The notes beneath the pieces were generated by a model that saw only the letters and a list, made by a program, of their open reading frames with translations, made no database searches and was not told the origin of the DNA. Shown piece after piece: positions 1 to 11,299 of a stretch of 64,000 nucleotides of DNA. A program made the position numbers and the translations under genes. Position 1 is the first letter of the stretch. Each line of letters opens with the position of its first letter. Source of the stretch: Paramacrobiotus metropolitanus (taxonomy: Eukaryota; Tardigrada; Eutardigrada; Parachela; Macrobiotidae); the NCBI RefSeq assembly GCF_019649055.1, contig NW_026570236.1, positions 62,001 to 126,000 of the forward strand, written 5' to 3'.

Positions 1-285
1 GGCCCATTTTTCCAGCAGACTCTTGAAGGCACGGAAGGATCCCTGGAATGTGCTGCTCTTTATCAGGAATTTCACTAACGCTTCCTCTTGGACGGATGTC
101 AGTGTGGACGCCCATTTATCCTTCTTGGACTTAACCACTTTGTGTTTCTTTAAAATATCGCGTATGATGGACTCATTGATACCCAGCTGAAGAGCAATGG
201 AACGATGGCTTTCTCCCTTGTTGAATAAAGCGATCATGATGGCCACCTGCTCATCAGTAACGCTTGGATAATCCACTCTCGCCAT
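1..285 (-). CDS. Transposase-like protein, N-terminal helix-turn-helix part (truncated by window edge)
   Basis: The minus strand is open from an ATG at 285 to the window edge, about 95 residues. It starts MARVDYPSVTDEQ and has a helix-turn-helix signature around residues 22-45 (GESHRSIALQLGINESIIRD), followed by a Lys-rich linker (KKHKVVKSKKDKW). This layout is like the DNA-binding end of Tc1/mariner-type transposases, where the helix-turn-helix binds the terminal repeats. The catalytic domain would lie beyond base 1 and cannot be seen. No terminal repeat is visible near the start. A domesticated transposase-derived DNA-binding protein is equally possible. Fold class is reasonably supported; family is not. 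Confidence 0.55.
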   Translation of the reverse strand, partial: MARVDYPSVTDEQVAIMIALFNKGESHRSIALQLGINESIIRDILKKHKVVKSKKDKWASTLTSVQEEALVKFLIKSSTFQGSFRAFKSLLEKWA

Positions 286-983
286 TTTGGTGATGCAGTC
301 CTGGCTCTTTAGAATGGATTGAAACTGCATCCAAATTATTTCGCTGTCCAGATATTCACTAGAAGCAGCAAATTTTTTGTGGCGGTGAGACAGAACAAAC
401 CTTTTCAGTTACAGACTGTTTAATTTTGAAATGAAACGTGAAAAATTTTAAAATCAAAAGACAAGTCACAAACTCACCAAAGTCAAGTGAACCAAACTGC
501 ACCTTCAGCTTCGCACAGGTGGTAACAGTGCAACCCCCCATGGTGCTGGTCAGTTTCATTACATACCTTTTTCAAAGTGCAATCAGGAAAATTGCCATTG
601 GCCCGTCGGCAACTCTTAAGACTTTAAACTTTGCATTGTTAAATTATTCTAACTTAGATATTTTTAAATTTTACACATACTTTAACATGTACATACTTAA
701 CACTTACAATAAGGTTTTTCTTTTTTTGTTTAAATTTTTATTCAAAAATAAGTTGAAGGAGGCACCGTCGTTAAAGTTTTGCTGTGCAATGCCGAAGCCG
801 ATATTTTAGTAAGTAATTATCGTATGTAGTCGTGATTAGATACTAAATAATCAAGATTTTACTGCGAACGATTTAAATGAAAATATTAAATAGGTGAAAC
901 TTCTATTTGCACATTCGGCTGTTTGCACCAGTTTTCTCTGCCACTTTTTTCCGTTAAACTCTTTTTCTAACTGCTGAATTTCA
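286..983. other. Intergenic, no gene recognised
   Basis: AT-rich sequence with short open frames on both strands that lack domain signatures or plausible splice partners. I see nothing I can name here. Confidence 0.5.
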
Positions 984-1694
984 TCCATGTTCAGGCCCGT
1001 CGCGAGACCCCTGTGCAATTTTCAAAAAAAAACTCCTCCTACAGTTTTCATCGGAAAATTTTTCTGAATACACCATTGGATTCGTCGTGAAATTCTGAAC
1101 AAAACGGTTGAGGCCGATTTTTGAAATTCGTATTTCCCCCTAGACCCTCACTACGGGCGGTCCCCAACTCGACAGCCTGACTTCTGGGGAATCCCCCCGT
1201 GCACTTTCAAAAATGTACTTCTCCTACAGCTTTTATCGCATATTTTTTCTGAAAATATTCCTGAACTAACCGTCAAATTCTGAACAAAACGGTTGAGGCC
1301 AAATTTCAAAATCTGTTCCTCCCCAAGCACGTCCACCCGGGCGGTCGCCTATGTCACAACCCAAGTTTTGGGGGCATTCCCCCGACCCCTCAGAAATAGA
1401 GAAAAATTTGCGCTTGAAATACTAATTGTATCACTGAAAAGGCTCGAGAAGATGTCTTTGACTGTTTTTAAGACACTTGAACAAAACGGTTGAGGCCAAA
1501 TTTCAAAATTCGTTCCTCCCCAAGCAGTAACGGTCTGGGGGGAAATGCGAATTTCAAAAATCGGCCTCAACCGTTTTGTTCAGAATTTCACGACGAATCC
1601 AATGGTGTATTCAGAAAAATTTTCCGATGAAAACTGTAGGAGGAGTTTTTTTTCGAAAATTGCACAGGGGTCTCGCGACGGGCCTGTCCATGTT
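984..1694. mobile_element. Non-autonomous hAT-type element (MITE) with 8-bp target duplication
   Basis: The element proper is 992-1686 (695 bp). It begins CAGGCCCGTCGCGAGACCCC and ends with the reverse complement. The terminal inverted repeats run about 150 bp (992 to ~1146 and ~1532 to 1686) with only a few mismatches. The same 8 bases, tccatgtt, lie immediately outside both ends (984-991 and 1687-1694), a perfect target-site duplication. An 8-bp duplication and termini starting CAGG are the hallmark of the hAT superfamily. There is no transposase frame inside. The interior carries further copies of the word aacaaaacggttgaggcc (near 1097, 1282 and 1480, and inverted near 1561), so it was built partly from repeated terminal segments. 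Near-identical arms suggest recent insertion. Confidence 0.9.
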
Positions 1695-2408
1695 GAGTCA
1701 CGCTACACTTCCGGTGTAAATGTAAACTTCTGTCACCGGAAACGCAGTTTACACTGCATACCTTAATTTGATGTGAAACTGTGGCCCTGCCATCTGTTGC
1801 ATCCCTCGATAAGCGGCAGAGATAGATGTAAACAGTAATTCTAAAATTTCGATCTAAACCACAAAATAATAACCATATTATTTTAATGCCGCATAAACCG
1901 GTTTTTTTGAAACAGATTCGCCCTATAAGCGGTCGTATTTGAGTGGGTACGGACTGATATGGCCCGATGAATCACGTTCATCTCCGCACAGCCTCTCACT
2001 TGTTTCACTTGTTCGCGCTCTGTCTGTATTAACTTATCAGTCCGTGCGATTTGTGAACTGGCGTAAGCGTGCAGAGTGCCGAGTACACAACACGTGAAAA
2101 GTAAATCTGGTTTTTTTCATCCTCCTATCTCTCTCTCTCTCAGTTCATCTGGCATTAGATTTTCTCTCGAGTATTTTTTATAGCCATTTGATGGATTACT
2201 GAATCTTCATGATATCTCCGTCAACACAAACTGGATAGAAATGGTTGTTTTCGATGTACCACCATGCGCGCGTCGAACGTTCTAATCGTCTCTAATGAAA
2301 TGATCAGTCCACCTACGGAAAACGTTGCTCTGTTTGTCTGCCGAGCACCAATGTAGGTTACCTGGTTGTGCATATTGCGATTTGCACGTTGTTTTGATTA
2401 GCAAAACA
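1695..2408. other. Upstream region of the first WASP gene
   Basis: No gene is recognised. A short CT microsatellite lies near 2130-2142. The region probably holds the promoter and 5' UTR of the downstream WASP gene, but no TATA box or other core element stands out. Confidence 0.4.
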
Positions 2409-5400
2409 ATGGATAGCCTGAATTATTACAAATCATCTAACAACAACAATCCCCTCGAAAGCCAGCCTTCGCGGCTGTTGAATCGCGAGGAGAATGAACT
2501 GCTCTTCCAAGTTATCGGTCAGCGCTGCATCGTAAGTGGTTGTTGCGTCTGGATTAAACATCTTCAGGGTTCGTGGATTTTATATTTTCACGGGGAATGT
2601 CTTGTAGTCGCTGGCGTCAGCGGTGGTGCAGGTCCTCTTCTCCGAGCCTGGACCGGGATCAGCGCGCTGGAGAAAACGCTTTTGCGGCGTGGCCTGCTTT
2701 ATCAAGGATAATCCGAAGAAATCCTTTTTTATCCGGATTTTTGATATTGTGGTGGGTGTTTCACTATTTCTCCCGTTATTGGGGTCTTTTGGCACAATTC
2801 CAAGATTGAAATTTTGTGTTTGCAGGAGCAAAGTGTTTTATGGGAGCAAGAACTTTATCGCGAGGTAAGAATGTTGTGCTTTTCATTGTTGGTGACGGGT
2901 TATCTCGGGTGCGATTTGCCTGTTTATGTTATCAGTAAACTGTTATGGTTTGTGATTTAATTTTGGGACGCGAAACAGATTGTGTTTATTTCGCAGTTCT
3001 AGTGCATTGTCTGTTTCCATATTTCTTTTTCCCAATTTTCGTTTTTTTATATTGCTTGCACTGGCCTTGCATTGCATATCAAAAATTAATTCTTAATCCA
3101 AAAAGGGAATTATGGCGAGAAGTTTAATACTGAATCGAGATTTCAATTAGTTAGCTAATTATCTGTTAACGTAAAATTTCGAAAAGTTTTCATATGTATT
3201 CAGTATTCGTGTCGAAGTGTTTAGTGTTCTTTGTTTTCCGCTGCTTTAGTGATTAATTATGAGTATTGATAATTTGTTTTTATGGAATCAGCAAGAGTAC
3301 GGTATTATTAATTTTGAAGTGGAGTCAAGTGAGAACTGGCACGCACTGGTCATTAAAAAATAAAAACTGATATTTTATCTTCGCATGCAGCATTCGTACT
3401 GCGCGTAGTATTCCAAGCTTCGTGCGATGTTTGCGATTTCAGTTTTGCACAGCCCGATGTACCTAATTCACGCTAATTGATCTGAAAACCTATAAAAGAG
3501 TATAAGTTTGAAGTTCTCAAAAGTCAAGTGCATGCTTGGTTTTTTAGCATAAAGCATCGTTTGTGAAGAAGCTGAAACGTTGCAATCATTTCTTAATAAA
3601 AATCAGAATGTGTTATACAGAAAAAGTGGAATTATCTGCGAATGTGTTGATAAAGAATGTCCGATAATTAAATTTTGATTCATGTTTGAAGAGCGTGACC
3701 AAACTGAAATAAGTTGATTATAAAGCATGCTTGGGTAATTAAGTGGTTTACCTTTTTTTTATCGTGACATACTTAGGTTGTGCAATTTTCGAAAAGATGC
3801 GTTGATGGGAAGTTGGAACTGATGAGAACCATTTTTGATTTAATTTGACGCAACCATTAGTCATCGATCGGAAGCACTTTGTTGACCAACTCTTCAGCTC
3901 CGCTACAGTTTCCGAGTAATGTTTCACGCTATCATGTGGGATAGTACTGAGATGAATAGGGCCATAGTATTACCATCACTTATGTACTATCAAATTTTTA
4001 GTATGAAATTCATGTTATTTACTCCTGACATGTTTGTGCTGTTGACAGCTGCTGTGTCTTTTATTGGTGTAATCGGCTTTTTGCAGTGGCGTAGTGAAAG
4101 TGCTCGTAAACGAAAATACGCTGCTTAATACAAGTTTTAAGTTCTAATAAATTAATTTAGTATTACCCAGTTTAATGCACACTGAATTTTGCAGTTTTTG
4201 AAACCTCTCGCTTGTGCAGCCACTGCTGCTCTCATTTCTTGAATGGACTGTGTTTTTTTTTTAAGCAGTGTATGTTCATGAGGTTTTATGGAATATGCTT
4301 GTTAGTTGTTAGGCTTTAGAAAATAGGGTTAGACTAAAGTACCGGTATGCGGATAACTACATCTGGACTAAGGATGATTGGGTTCCCAAGTGCTTGTGTT
4401 TTATTGACAGTGAATTAGTACTAGCTAGGACTAGTCATTCTTTCAGTTCGTAGTTTATAATTGTTGATTCGATACTTCTAACGCGTCTTAGGTTTATTTA
4501 GGTACTCGGCAATTAAACTGTTATATCATGTACGGGTGTGCGCTCGGTGTAGGCAGTAAAGATGATGGCGATTTGGTAAACAAGCGGTAAACAGTGAAAG
4601 TAGCAATAAAAATCCGAATATTAACGGTGTGATTTACAGATCAATTACCATCAAGCACTGCCCTTTTTTCACACATTTGAAACGGATGACCGGCAGGCTG
4701 GTCTCAATTTCGCCAATGAGGACGAAGCATATCATTTTTTCTCCATGGTTGATGACAAGGCTCGCCTTCTGCAGAAACGCTTTGAAGGTAAGTCAATATG
4801 GCTCACCGACAGACGGCGAGAGCAATTCATATTGCTCAAATATTTGAGCAATATTATAACGACACACTGTACACTCGGTTTTAGATTAGGCGCTTTAGTA
4901 ATTGTTATACATGTTGGTCATTTGTTTGTCCGCTGCAGACAATCAACGTAAGCGGGAGGGATTGAACAACAACCATGGTCCAAAGATCGACCATAATCAC
5001 AATCATGTGCAAATCAATCGTCCTGTATCGACGGCACAGTCTGTACAAGCGCCATTTCCGGCGGGTAAGAAAAAAACATGTTCTGGCAAAGTTGTAGGAT
5101 AAGCGAGGTTTTTTGTCTTGCACTTTCAAATGTTGTTTTGGTTCGGGTAAAACCTTTCGTCTGCTGGGAGCCTCACCGGCATAGAGTGCATTCATTGTTT
5201 TGCAGCTCTCACAGCTGCTGATACTTTGTAGCATTCGAACAGTTACCATGTTGCCAAATTAATAGTCGTCTACAGTTGTTTTATTTTTATGAGCCGCAAT
5301 TTGATTTACTGAACACCGCAGATTTTTCCACCTTCTTGTTGTCTGCTTTCTGATCGATTTTGGTGTTTATTACATCCAAAATCGTTCCAAATTCTTGAAT

Positions 5401-7198
5401 CTTGACTTTTGTCTCGCCAGTAATCAGTCGCTTGTCATTCCTTTCGCAAAGTGGCGGAGTTCTACTCTGCTACTTCTTTTTTTCCTGAAGAAACTTAGCT
5501 GGTTTTTTTCATGAGTTCGATATAGATCATCCAGTTTAAGCCAATGGTGGTGCAACAGTGTTTCCGCATTGCATACAGTGTTTCTTTGTTACACAGACCG
5601 GTTCCAGCACAACAGTCAGAATAACGTCAACAACCACGACGACAAAAAGAAAAAGGGTAAATCGAAGAGGATTACCAAGCAAGACATTGGTCTGCCGACC
5701 AATTTTGTGTATGTTGCGCATCGGGTCTTTTTGAGTTAATTTTGTGTCTTATTGCGAATGTTGCTTGCAGTCACATATCACATATTGGTTGGGATCCCGA
5801 TCGGGGCTTCGATTACGATGATTCGGATCCCACACTACAAGAGTTATTCAAGAAAGCCGGCATCGATATCCGGAAAGCCGACGCGGAAACGCGTAATTTC
5901 ATCTATGGCTTTATTGAGAAGGAATTAGGAGGAGTCAATGCGGTGAAGAAGGCAGTCGTCCATCCGCCAGCCAATGCCAATAATATCCCTCCACCACCGC
6001 CCCGCTCTCAGCCTCGTGTGCCAATCACTCCGGCGGTGCCTCAGAATAACTCCGCCATTCGGCCCCTCCCGCCGCCCCGGACTCCGCCGTCGCAACCGCG
6101 ACCGGCTCCGTCCGTTCTCATGCGGGCGCAGCCTCCGCCCCCTCCTCCAGCGCAGCCACCGGCCCTCAAAGGGCAAGCACCGACACCGCGCGGACCTCCG
6201 CCGCCCCCGATGAAACCGGTCAATGGGTTCGGTGCAGCAGCACCCCCGCCTCCCCCTCCGCCGCCGCCTCCCCCACCCTCGGCAGGACCGGTGCCGCCGG
6301 CGCCACCCATGCCGGCACAACTGCAGTCTCCTAGTTCGCCGGAGACCGATGGACGCTCAGCACTGATGGACGCCATTCGCAGGGGGAAGGAGTTGAAGCC
6401 GGTGGAGTCGGCGGCACCAGCCCGCGCGTCGACGGATCGTGATAAGCTGCTCAATGAGATTGTGAACGGGATAAATTTGAAACATGTAAGAAGAAGAAGA
6501 AAAGTTTGATTCTCCTGGCAACGTTGAAGGTTGTTTTATGGGGGGAATGTGGTTGTAGGTGGATCCTGAAAAGGATTCATTAGGGAAGAATGAAGCGAGT
6601 CAGCCGTTGGATGGGATGGCGGCTGCTCTCGCCAAAGCACTGGAGCGAAGGCGAGTCGTCATGGATAATCAAGGTAACAGTTGGGAGAAGTAATAGGACG
6701 GTATCAGGATTTAGGACTGATGTGATTTGAAAACATCCCAAGTATTCGATGATTTTGTGGAATTGGGCGACAGTTGTCTGAACTGTGAAATTATTGTTTT
6801 TTGAAGTAAGATGTTGAATTTATTTTAATCGGAATCATTCGGAGAACAAAGAGGAATAAGATTATTTAGTTTACTTTAATGCCAAGTAATTTTACTTGGA
6901 AGCACTTAAATACTTCCAAGTAAAAAACTGGTGTGTTTATGGGTTTATGCTTCGATTAACATAGGGGAAAAGGAGGAAACCTTAAGTAGAAGCTCATGGC
7001 CTAATTGTAGAACATAATTCCGTTCGTAATCGTGCTTACAGGCACTTTTTGAAGATATACTGCCACTGTTATACGTATTGTGTTGTATGGTGTCCTTATG
7101 TGGCTTTCCTGTGTTAAATTGGTAAAGTATAGAATGGTTATTTTGCAGATGAAACGGAAGATGATGACGATAGTGAGAATGACGATGAATGGGATTAG
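2409..7198 (+). CDS. WAS: Wiskott-Aldrich syndrome protein homologue 1 (WASP/N-WASP)
   Basis: Actin-nucleation promoting factor that links active Cdc42 to the Arp2/3 complex at membranes. Exons: 2409-2531, 2608-2748 (or 2751), 2826-2864, 4640-4787, 4939-5064, 5597-5708, 5771-6485, 6559-6673, 7149-7198; all phases agree and give about 522 residues, normal for the family. In order: WH1 domain (~30-140; LWEQELY and LNFANEDEA motifs), basic stretch and GTPase-binding domain (~205-265; KKKGKSKRI, then HISHIGWDP), long polyproline region (~270-395), two WH2 actin-binding motifs (~424-441 GRSALMDAIRRGKELKPV; ~452-469 DRDKLLNEIVNGINLKHV), connector helix (LAKALERRRVVMDN) and an acidic tail ending DDEWD, whose Trp contacts Arp2/3. 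Two WH2 motifs is the N-WASP arrangement. The start ATG is followed at once by coding sequence of the right phase. Introns reach ~1.8 kb; the third contains a nested gene. Confidence 0.95.
3919..4128 (+). CDS. Small single-pass membrane protein nested in a WASP intron
   Basis: An open frame of 69 residues lies wholly inside WASP intron 3, on the same strand. Residues ~35-56 (DMFVLLTAAVSFIGVIGFLQW) form a convincing membrane segment, followed by a short basic tail (RSESARKRKYAA), the topology of tail-basic small integral membrane proteins. Three in-frame ATGs (3919, ~3952, ~4003) are possible; the last would give a 41-residue protein. A canonical AATAAA sits 18 bases after the stop, which supports an independent transcript. 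I do not recognise the family. It has no usable splice phase with the WASP exons, so it is not a cassette exon. Could also be fortuitous. Confidence 0.5.
   Translation: MFHAIMWDSTEMNRAIVLPSLMYYQIFSMKFMLFTPDMFVLLTAAVSFIGVIGFLQWRSESARKRKYAA
4146..4151 (+). promoter_or_regulatory. Polyadenylation signal of the nested small gene
   Basis: AATAAA 18 bases after the stop codon at 4128, within WASP intron 3. Confidence 0.45.
6890..6925. repeat. Hairpin-forming inverted repeat in the last WASP intron
   Basis: A 13-bp arm (ttttacttggaag, 6890-6902) and its exact reverse complement (6913-6925) are separated by 10 bases. Function unknown. Confidence 0.7.
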
Positions 7199-8341
7199 AG
7201 GAAACTCTGTAACTCTTGACGGAAGGGGAATTGTTATGTTGCCAACCTGTGATCGGGTTATTTTAATTTACGCGCGGTGCTTTCGTGGAGGTCCATTGAG
7301 TCGACTTCGACGTGCAGTCTGGGATGTTTGCCGCCCAGTGCCTTAAATGTTTTGCTTACTTCTGCAGAGGCTTTAATATTTTCGTTTAAACTTAGCAGTT
7401 TTTGTTATTTAACCGTGAGAAATGGTGAGAAATGAACATTTTTTGATTTCATGTGGAGCAATTTTGTGGATGCGCGGTCCATGAATCTCGCCTTCGGACT
7501 TGGGAATCTGTTTAATGTTTCAGACTTTCATATGGTGAATCCTTCAGTGACTGGGAATCTGAATGTTGAACGTAATATGTTGGAGAATTGTTTGAAGTTT
7601 TAAATAAAAGCTTTTTTTGTTCTTAAGTCGCGTAAATTTCCATGCAACATATAAAAAAAACTAATAAAAGCGACAGTAGTTAAGCCATTGAAACTAAGTA
7701 GGCAATGCAGAATCGCAGATAGTAATAAATTTGCGACAATATTCTGGATGCGGCAGAGTTAGTTGCGCTCACAAGTCAGATATGTATCTCGCTTTCAACT
7801 TCCGGACGAGCAAAGCCAGTAGAGTCAGCCCTTTAATTTTCAGAGTTTGAGTGCTAGTCGGCGGACTGATTTCTTTAAGGTATCAGATTTTTAGTGTACG
7901 ATAAGATTTTTGTGCGAAAGGAAATTCTCATGGGTGCGTGAATGACGTTAACAAGATATTCTACACTAAGTGGTGATTCATGCAGTTAATCATCCCTTGG
8001 AATTACTTGAAATTAGATCAGCTGGAGATTAATGAAGCACTCGCTAGAAGTGGAGCACACTTTGCAATGCGATATTTGTTTGTGCGGAATTTGAATTTCA
8101 GCGGCGTGTGGTGGATGTGATAGCATGCATTACGTATACTATCCTTCCATTTATTAATATCGTGAAATACGCAGTACGTGTATCTCGTTAAATTTATCGG
8201 TGTTCACAGTTTCCGATTTGTCAACCGCTTCGTTACCGGAACTTTTTTTGCAAAAGTTTATGAAAAGATATACTGACACTAAAATTATTTATTTTGTGTG
8301 ACACCAAGTCGTCGATTGCTTTAATCTGATTTGCATCGTGA
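7199..8341. other. WASP 1 3' UTR and spacer to the dual-CRIB gene
   Basis: Contains the probable WASP 3' UTR to about 7.6 kb, then sequence without recognised coding potential. The two neighbouring genes are co-oriented and 1.1 kb apart. Confidence 0.45.
7603..7608 (+). promoter_or_regulatory. Polyadenylation signal of WASP 1
   Basis: AATAAA about 400 bases after the WASP stop codon at 7198; it is the best-placed signal before the next gene. Confidence 0.5.
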
Positions 8342-9870
8342 ATGGCGCCGCTGGCATCCAGACTGAGACGAAGTCTTTCCGTGGGAGCAGCCGACGATGA
8401 ACAACCTATATTCAGGCGACGGAATATCCAAAACAATATCTCTATTCCCATTCGGGGAAGTTTTCGGTGTGTAATCCATAATAATATGTCGGTCGACGTT
8501 AAAAGTGTATCCGATTTTTTTATGGTGAAATAATTACTTATAATATGCGAGTCGGCATTAAATTCATATATAACATGTCTCGTTATGATTTTCACTGATA
8601 CAGCAAGTGTATGCGTAGCAGTACAAAATAAAGAGAGCATGCACATACTTTTATATACATGTTTTATATACGGAAGATATTTTAATATAAATTCATAAAA
8701 TCTGCATGGTTTTTTAATCTTGTTCAATCCTTTGTACGAGCAGTCATCGAGCCCACATCGGATGGCAGCCGGAACATGGCTTCGTGACCACAAACGACGC
8801 GGACGATTCGGATTTGAACGCGTTTCTTAATGATGCTTTGGACGTTATCAAAGGTCAGAGCATCACTTATGAGTTGCGGACAATAAATTATTATTTATGA
8901 AGCTCCGTTATGCGGTGGAACGTTTCTCTTCTATTAATACGTACTTGTATCAGGAGGCATGCAGTGTCTCGATGCACAGCCGGATCAACTACCGACAGTC
9001 ATCGTAACCGCAGAAAAAAACCGGCAACCAGCCGAAAGTGGCACGCACTCCGTCCAGAATGGTTCGTTCACTCTGCCGAACCAGAAATGCGACCAGAAAA
9101 ATACAAAACAGAAGCGATTCTCGGATTTCTCCTTTCTCAAGCGATTCAGCCTAAGTATGAAAGTTAATGTTTTTAATTATGCGGAAGCTTTAAATCAGTT
9201 AACGTTATGTCTGACAACTGCATCGTCTCACCAATATAACACGGCTTTAAGCGGCTTGCAGTTCTATTCATTTTATTATAATTATCTAATTCCAAACTGC
9301 AACGTACATAAGCATGTACTCGTAGAACATAAAGCCTGCATAAATAAAGCGTACTCGTACAACTGTATCCTAATGCTAAATCTTGATTAACTAACATACG
9401 CAAGATAGTTTAATCCTCACAAATACTCATGATAGTTTTGTAAGCTTTTAATTAAGCATAATACGTTAGATTATTTTCTTAAACTGCAATATTTATTTAC
9501 GCTCTCCAAAAACATTGTGTGTGAAGGCCGATCGACATCACCGAATCCCGACAGTACCCCTGTCACTCCCAGTCCTGATGCCACGACGCCGACGAAACGG
9601 AAAAGCCGGAATATTTTCCGCAGTCTGTCCGATGCAGCGCTGTTTGCAGTAGGCTCAGGAAAACGCAAATCAGAGGAAATTGCTAGTGAACCACAAATGG
9701 AAATCAGTAGTCCAATCCCTGGTTCTTTCAAGTGAGGCATTTATTTTCGAATTTCGCGGATTCTGACTGTATGTGATCCGTAATTGTTTCGGTTGTGTTT
9801 ATCGTTTAGGCATGTACAGCATGTTGGATTTGGCGAAGGACTGCGGATGGCCACTGCGGCCGAGCGGTGA
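8342..9870 (+). CDS. Small protein with two CRIB (Cdc42/Rac-binding) motifs
   Basis: Predicted effector or sink for Cdc42/Rac-type GTPases. Exons 8342-8466, 8744-8853, 8954-9154, 9527-9731, 9810-9870 join in phase to 233 residues. The first CRIB, residues ~34-52 (ISIPIRGSF then HRAHIGW), continues as QPEHGF..DDSDLNAFL, resembling the WASP GTPase-binding domain, including the Trp after HIG. The second, at ~207-222 (ISSPIPGSF then HVQHVGFG), fits the CRIB consensus ISxP..F.H..HVG exactly and sits 11 residues from the C-terminus. Between them are basic, Ser-rich stretches (KQKRFSDFSFLKRFSLS; TKRKSRNIFRSLSD) that could bind membranes or be phosphorylated. There is no WH1, polyproline, WH2 or kinase domain. 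It lies 1.1 kb downstream of WASP 1 on the same strand. I know no named family with this layout; Cdc42EP and SPEC proteins have a single CRIB. Motifs are certain; function is inferred. Confidence 0.8.
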
Positions 9871-11299
9871 TGTGCATTTCCACACACAAGTTACTTCCTT
9901 ACTTGATTACTGCAATTCAGTCGGATGGATGTCAAAATTAATTATAAAAATCCAAGCAACTACTACTCTGATAACAAACAGTTCTAAACAAGCATTATTA
10001 GTTAGCGTTATTATCGTGATTACGGCATTGATTAGCGTTTGTTCTGCTTTCTGAGAATCTTAAAATATGTTGCTCCGAAATGGGCGGCATATCTGTTTGA
10101 GAACAGTTGTTTCATAAATTGCATTAATTTACTCTACTGGATTTGTAAAGGTACGGTAATGGATGCTAACATTGTATTGTTAATCTTTTGATAACGAAGA
10201 AACCCGCCGCTCAGTTTTTATTGGTTATATGAAGCACTATATTAAAGACGAACACCGCCTTGCGCCTTGCATCGCTGATGGAATTTCAGCTTATGGATTT
10301 AAAATGGTAGCATGCTGAAGTTGACAAGATCACAATTAGTAGACTATAGCTAAATAAATTATATACAGCAGTATATACAGCAGTATATGCAATTAATAAA
10401 CTATATGTAACAGCAGTAAAGGTCAGAAATCATGCAAAATGAAGATGCAACAGCTAATGCTGACTGGTAAAGTGAGAAACTGGTAATTTGACAACCCCTC
10501 GTACTTAAGTTACCGGTATCTAATGTCTTAAATGCATTTAATATAATCACAAAAGTTTGATGGAGGAAGGAAACTCACAACTGCAGATACGTACACTGTG
10601 CAACTTTGATCAAACTTGATAAACTTTTTCATGTTTCCTTTTGCCATTTTGTGTACTAAGTATGATTTGACCAATAAAAAAGAAAAAAACTTATTAACAA
10701 ATGTTTGGTTACCGCCAGCGGAATGCAATTAAAGCGGATTGGACCGGGCATATTCTGTAGTCTGTTCGTAGCTGGCTGTTCAAAGCGATAAAATAATATT
10801 TGTCTCGGTATTTCTCACGGTCAGTGCGCAACATTGAAATTGAAAAAATCTTAAATATGTTTACTATAAAAAAATTAATAGTTGATAAAGGTGCCGGTGA
10901 TTGTGGACGTTTATCTCGACTGTTCGTAAATTTAACTCGTAACACGTGGTTTTGCGGCTATACTAACTGTACTCGTACACTGCACTACGTTCTGCCTGCA
11001 CAACAAGCGGTACATTAACATACCAGTACGGTTTTGAAACCCTTGCGAGTAATACTGGACCGACTTATCACTTGCGAGTACGCTGTACGCGTTTTTCAAA
11101 CTTTATGATTTTGCCATTTTCCGTTTTATGCTACACTCTACAGGCCGTTTTTTTATTAGTGCAGCAGTTAGTTTTAAAATTGTAAGTTATTTACTGTTCT
11201 AAGATTCTGATCTGGATTAAGATTGAGGCCTTTAGGTTAGCCTTCGATGAAAATTGACTGGGAAAGTGACTACCTGTACACTTTTGAAGGTTGGGAAAA
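9871..11299. other. Intergenic
   Basis: No gene recognised. A short tandem of agtatatacagc-like units lies near 10366-10395 and one TACTCGTA word at 10970. The promoter of the TPP2 gene presumably lies in the right half. Confidence 0.45.

Noticed and set aside
5925-6454. Long minus-strand frames (Gly/Arg-rich) under the WASP 1 polyproline exon
   Set aside because: Antisense shadows of GC-rich proline codons; no start context, domains or splice partners.
8233-8793. 186-residue minus-strand frame
   Set aside because: Antisense to two exons and an intron of the dual-CRIB gene; no recognisable features.
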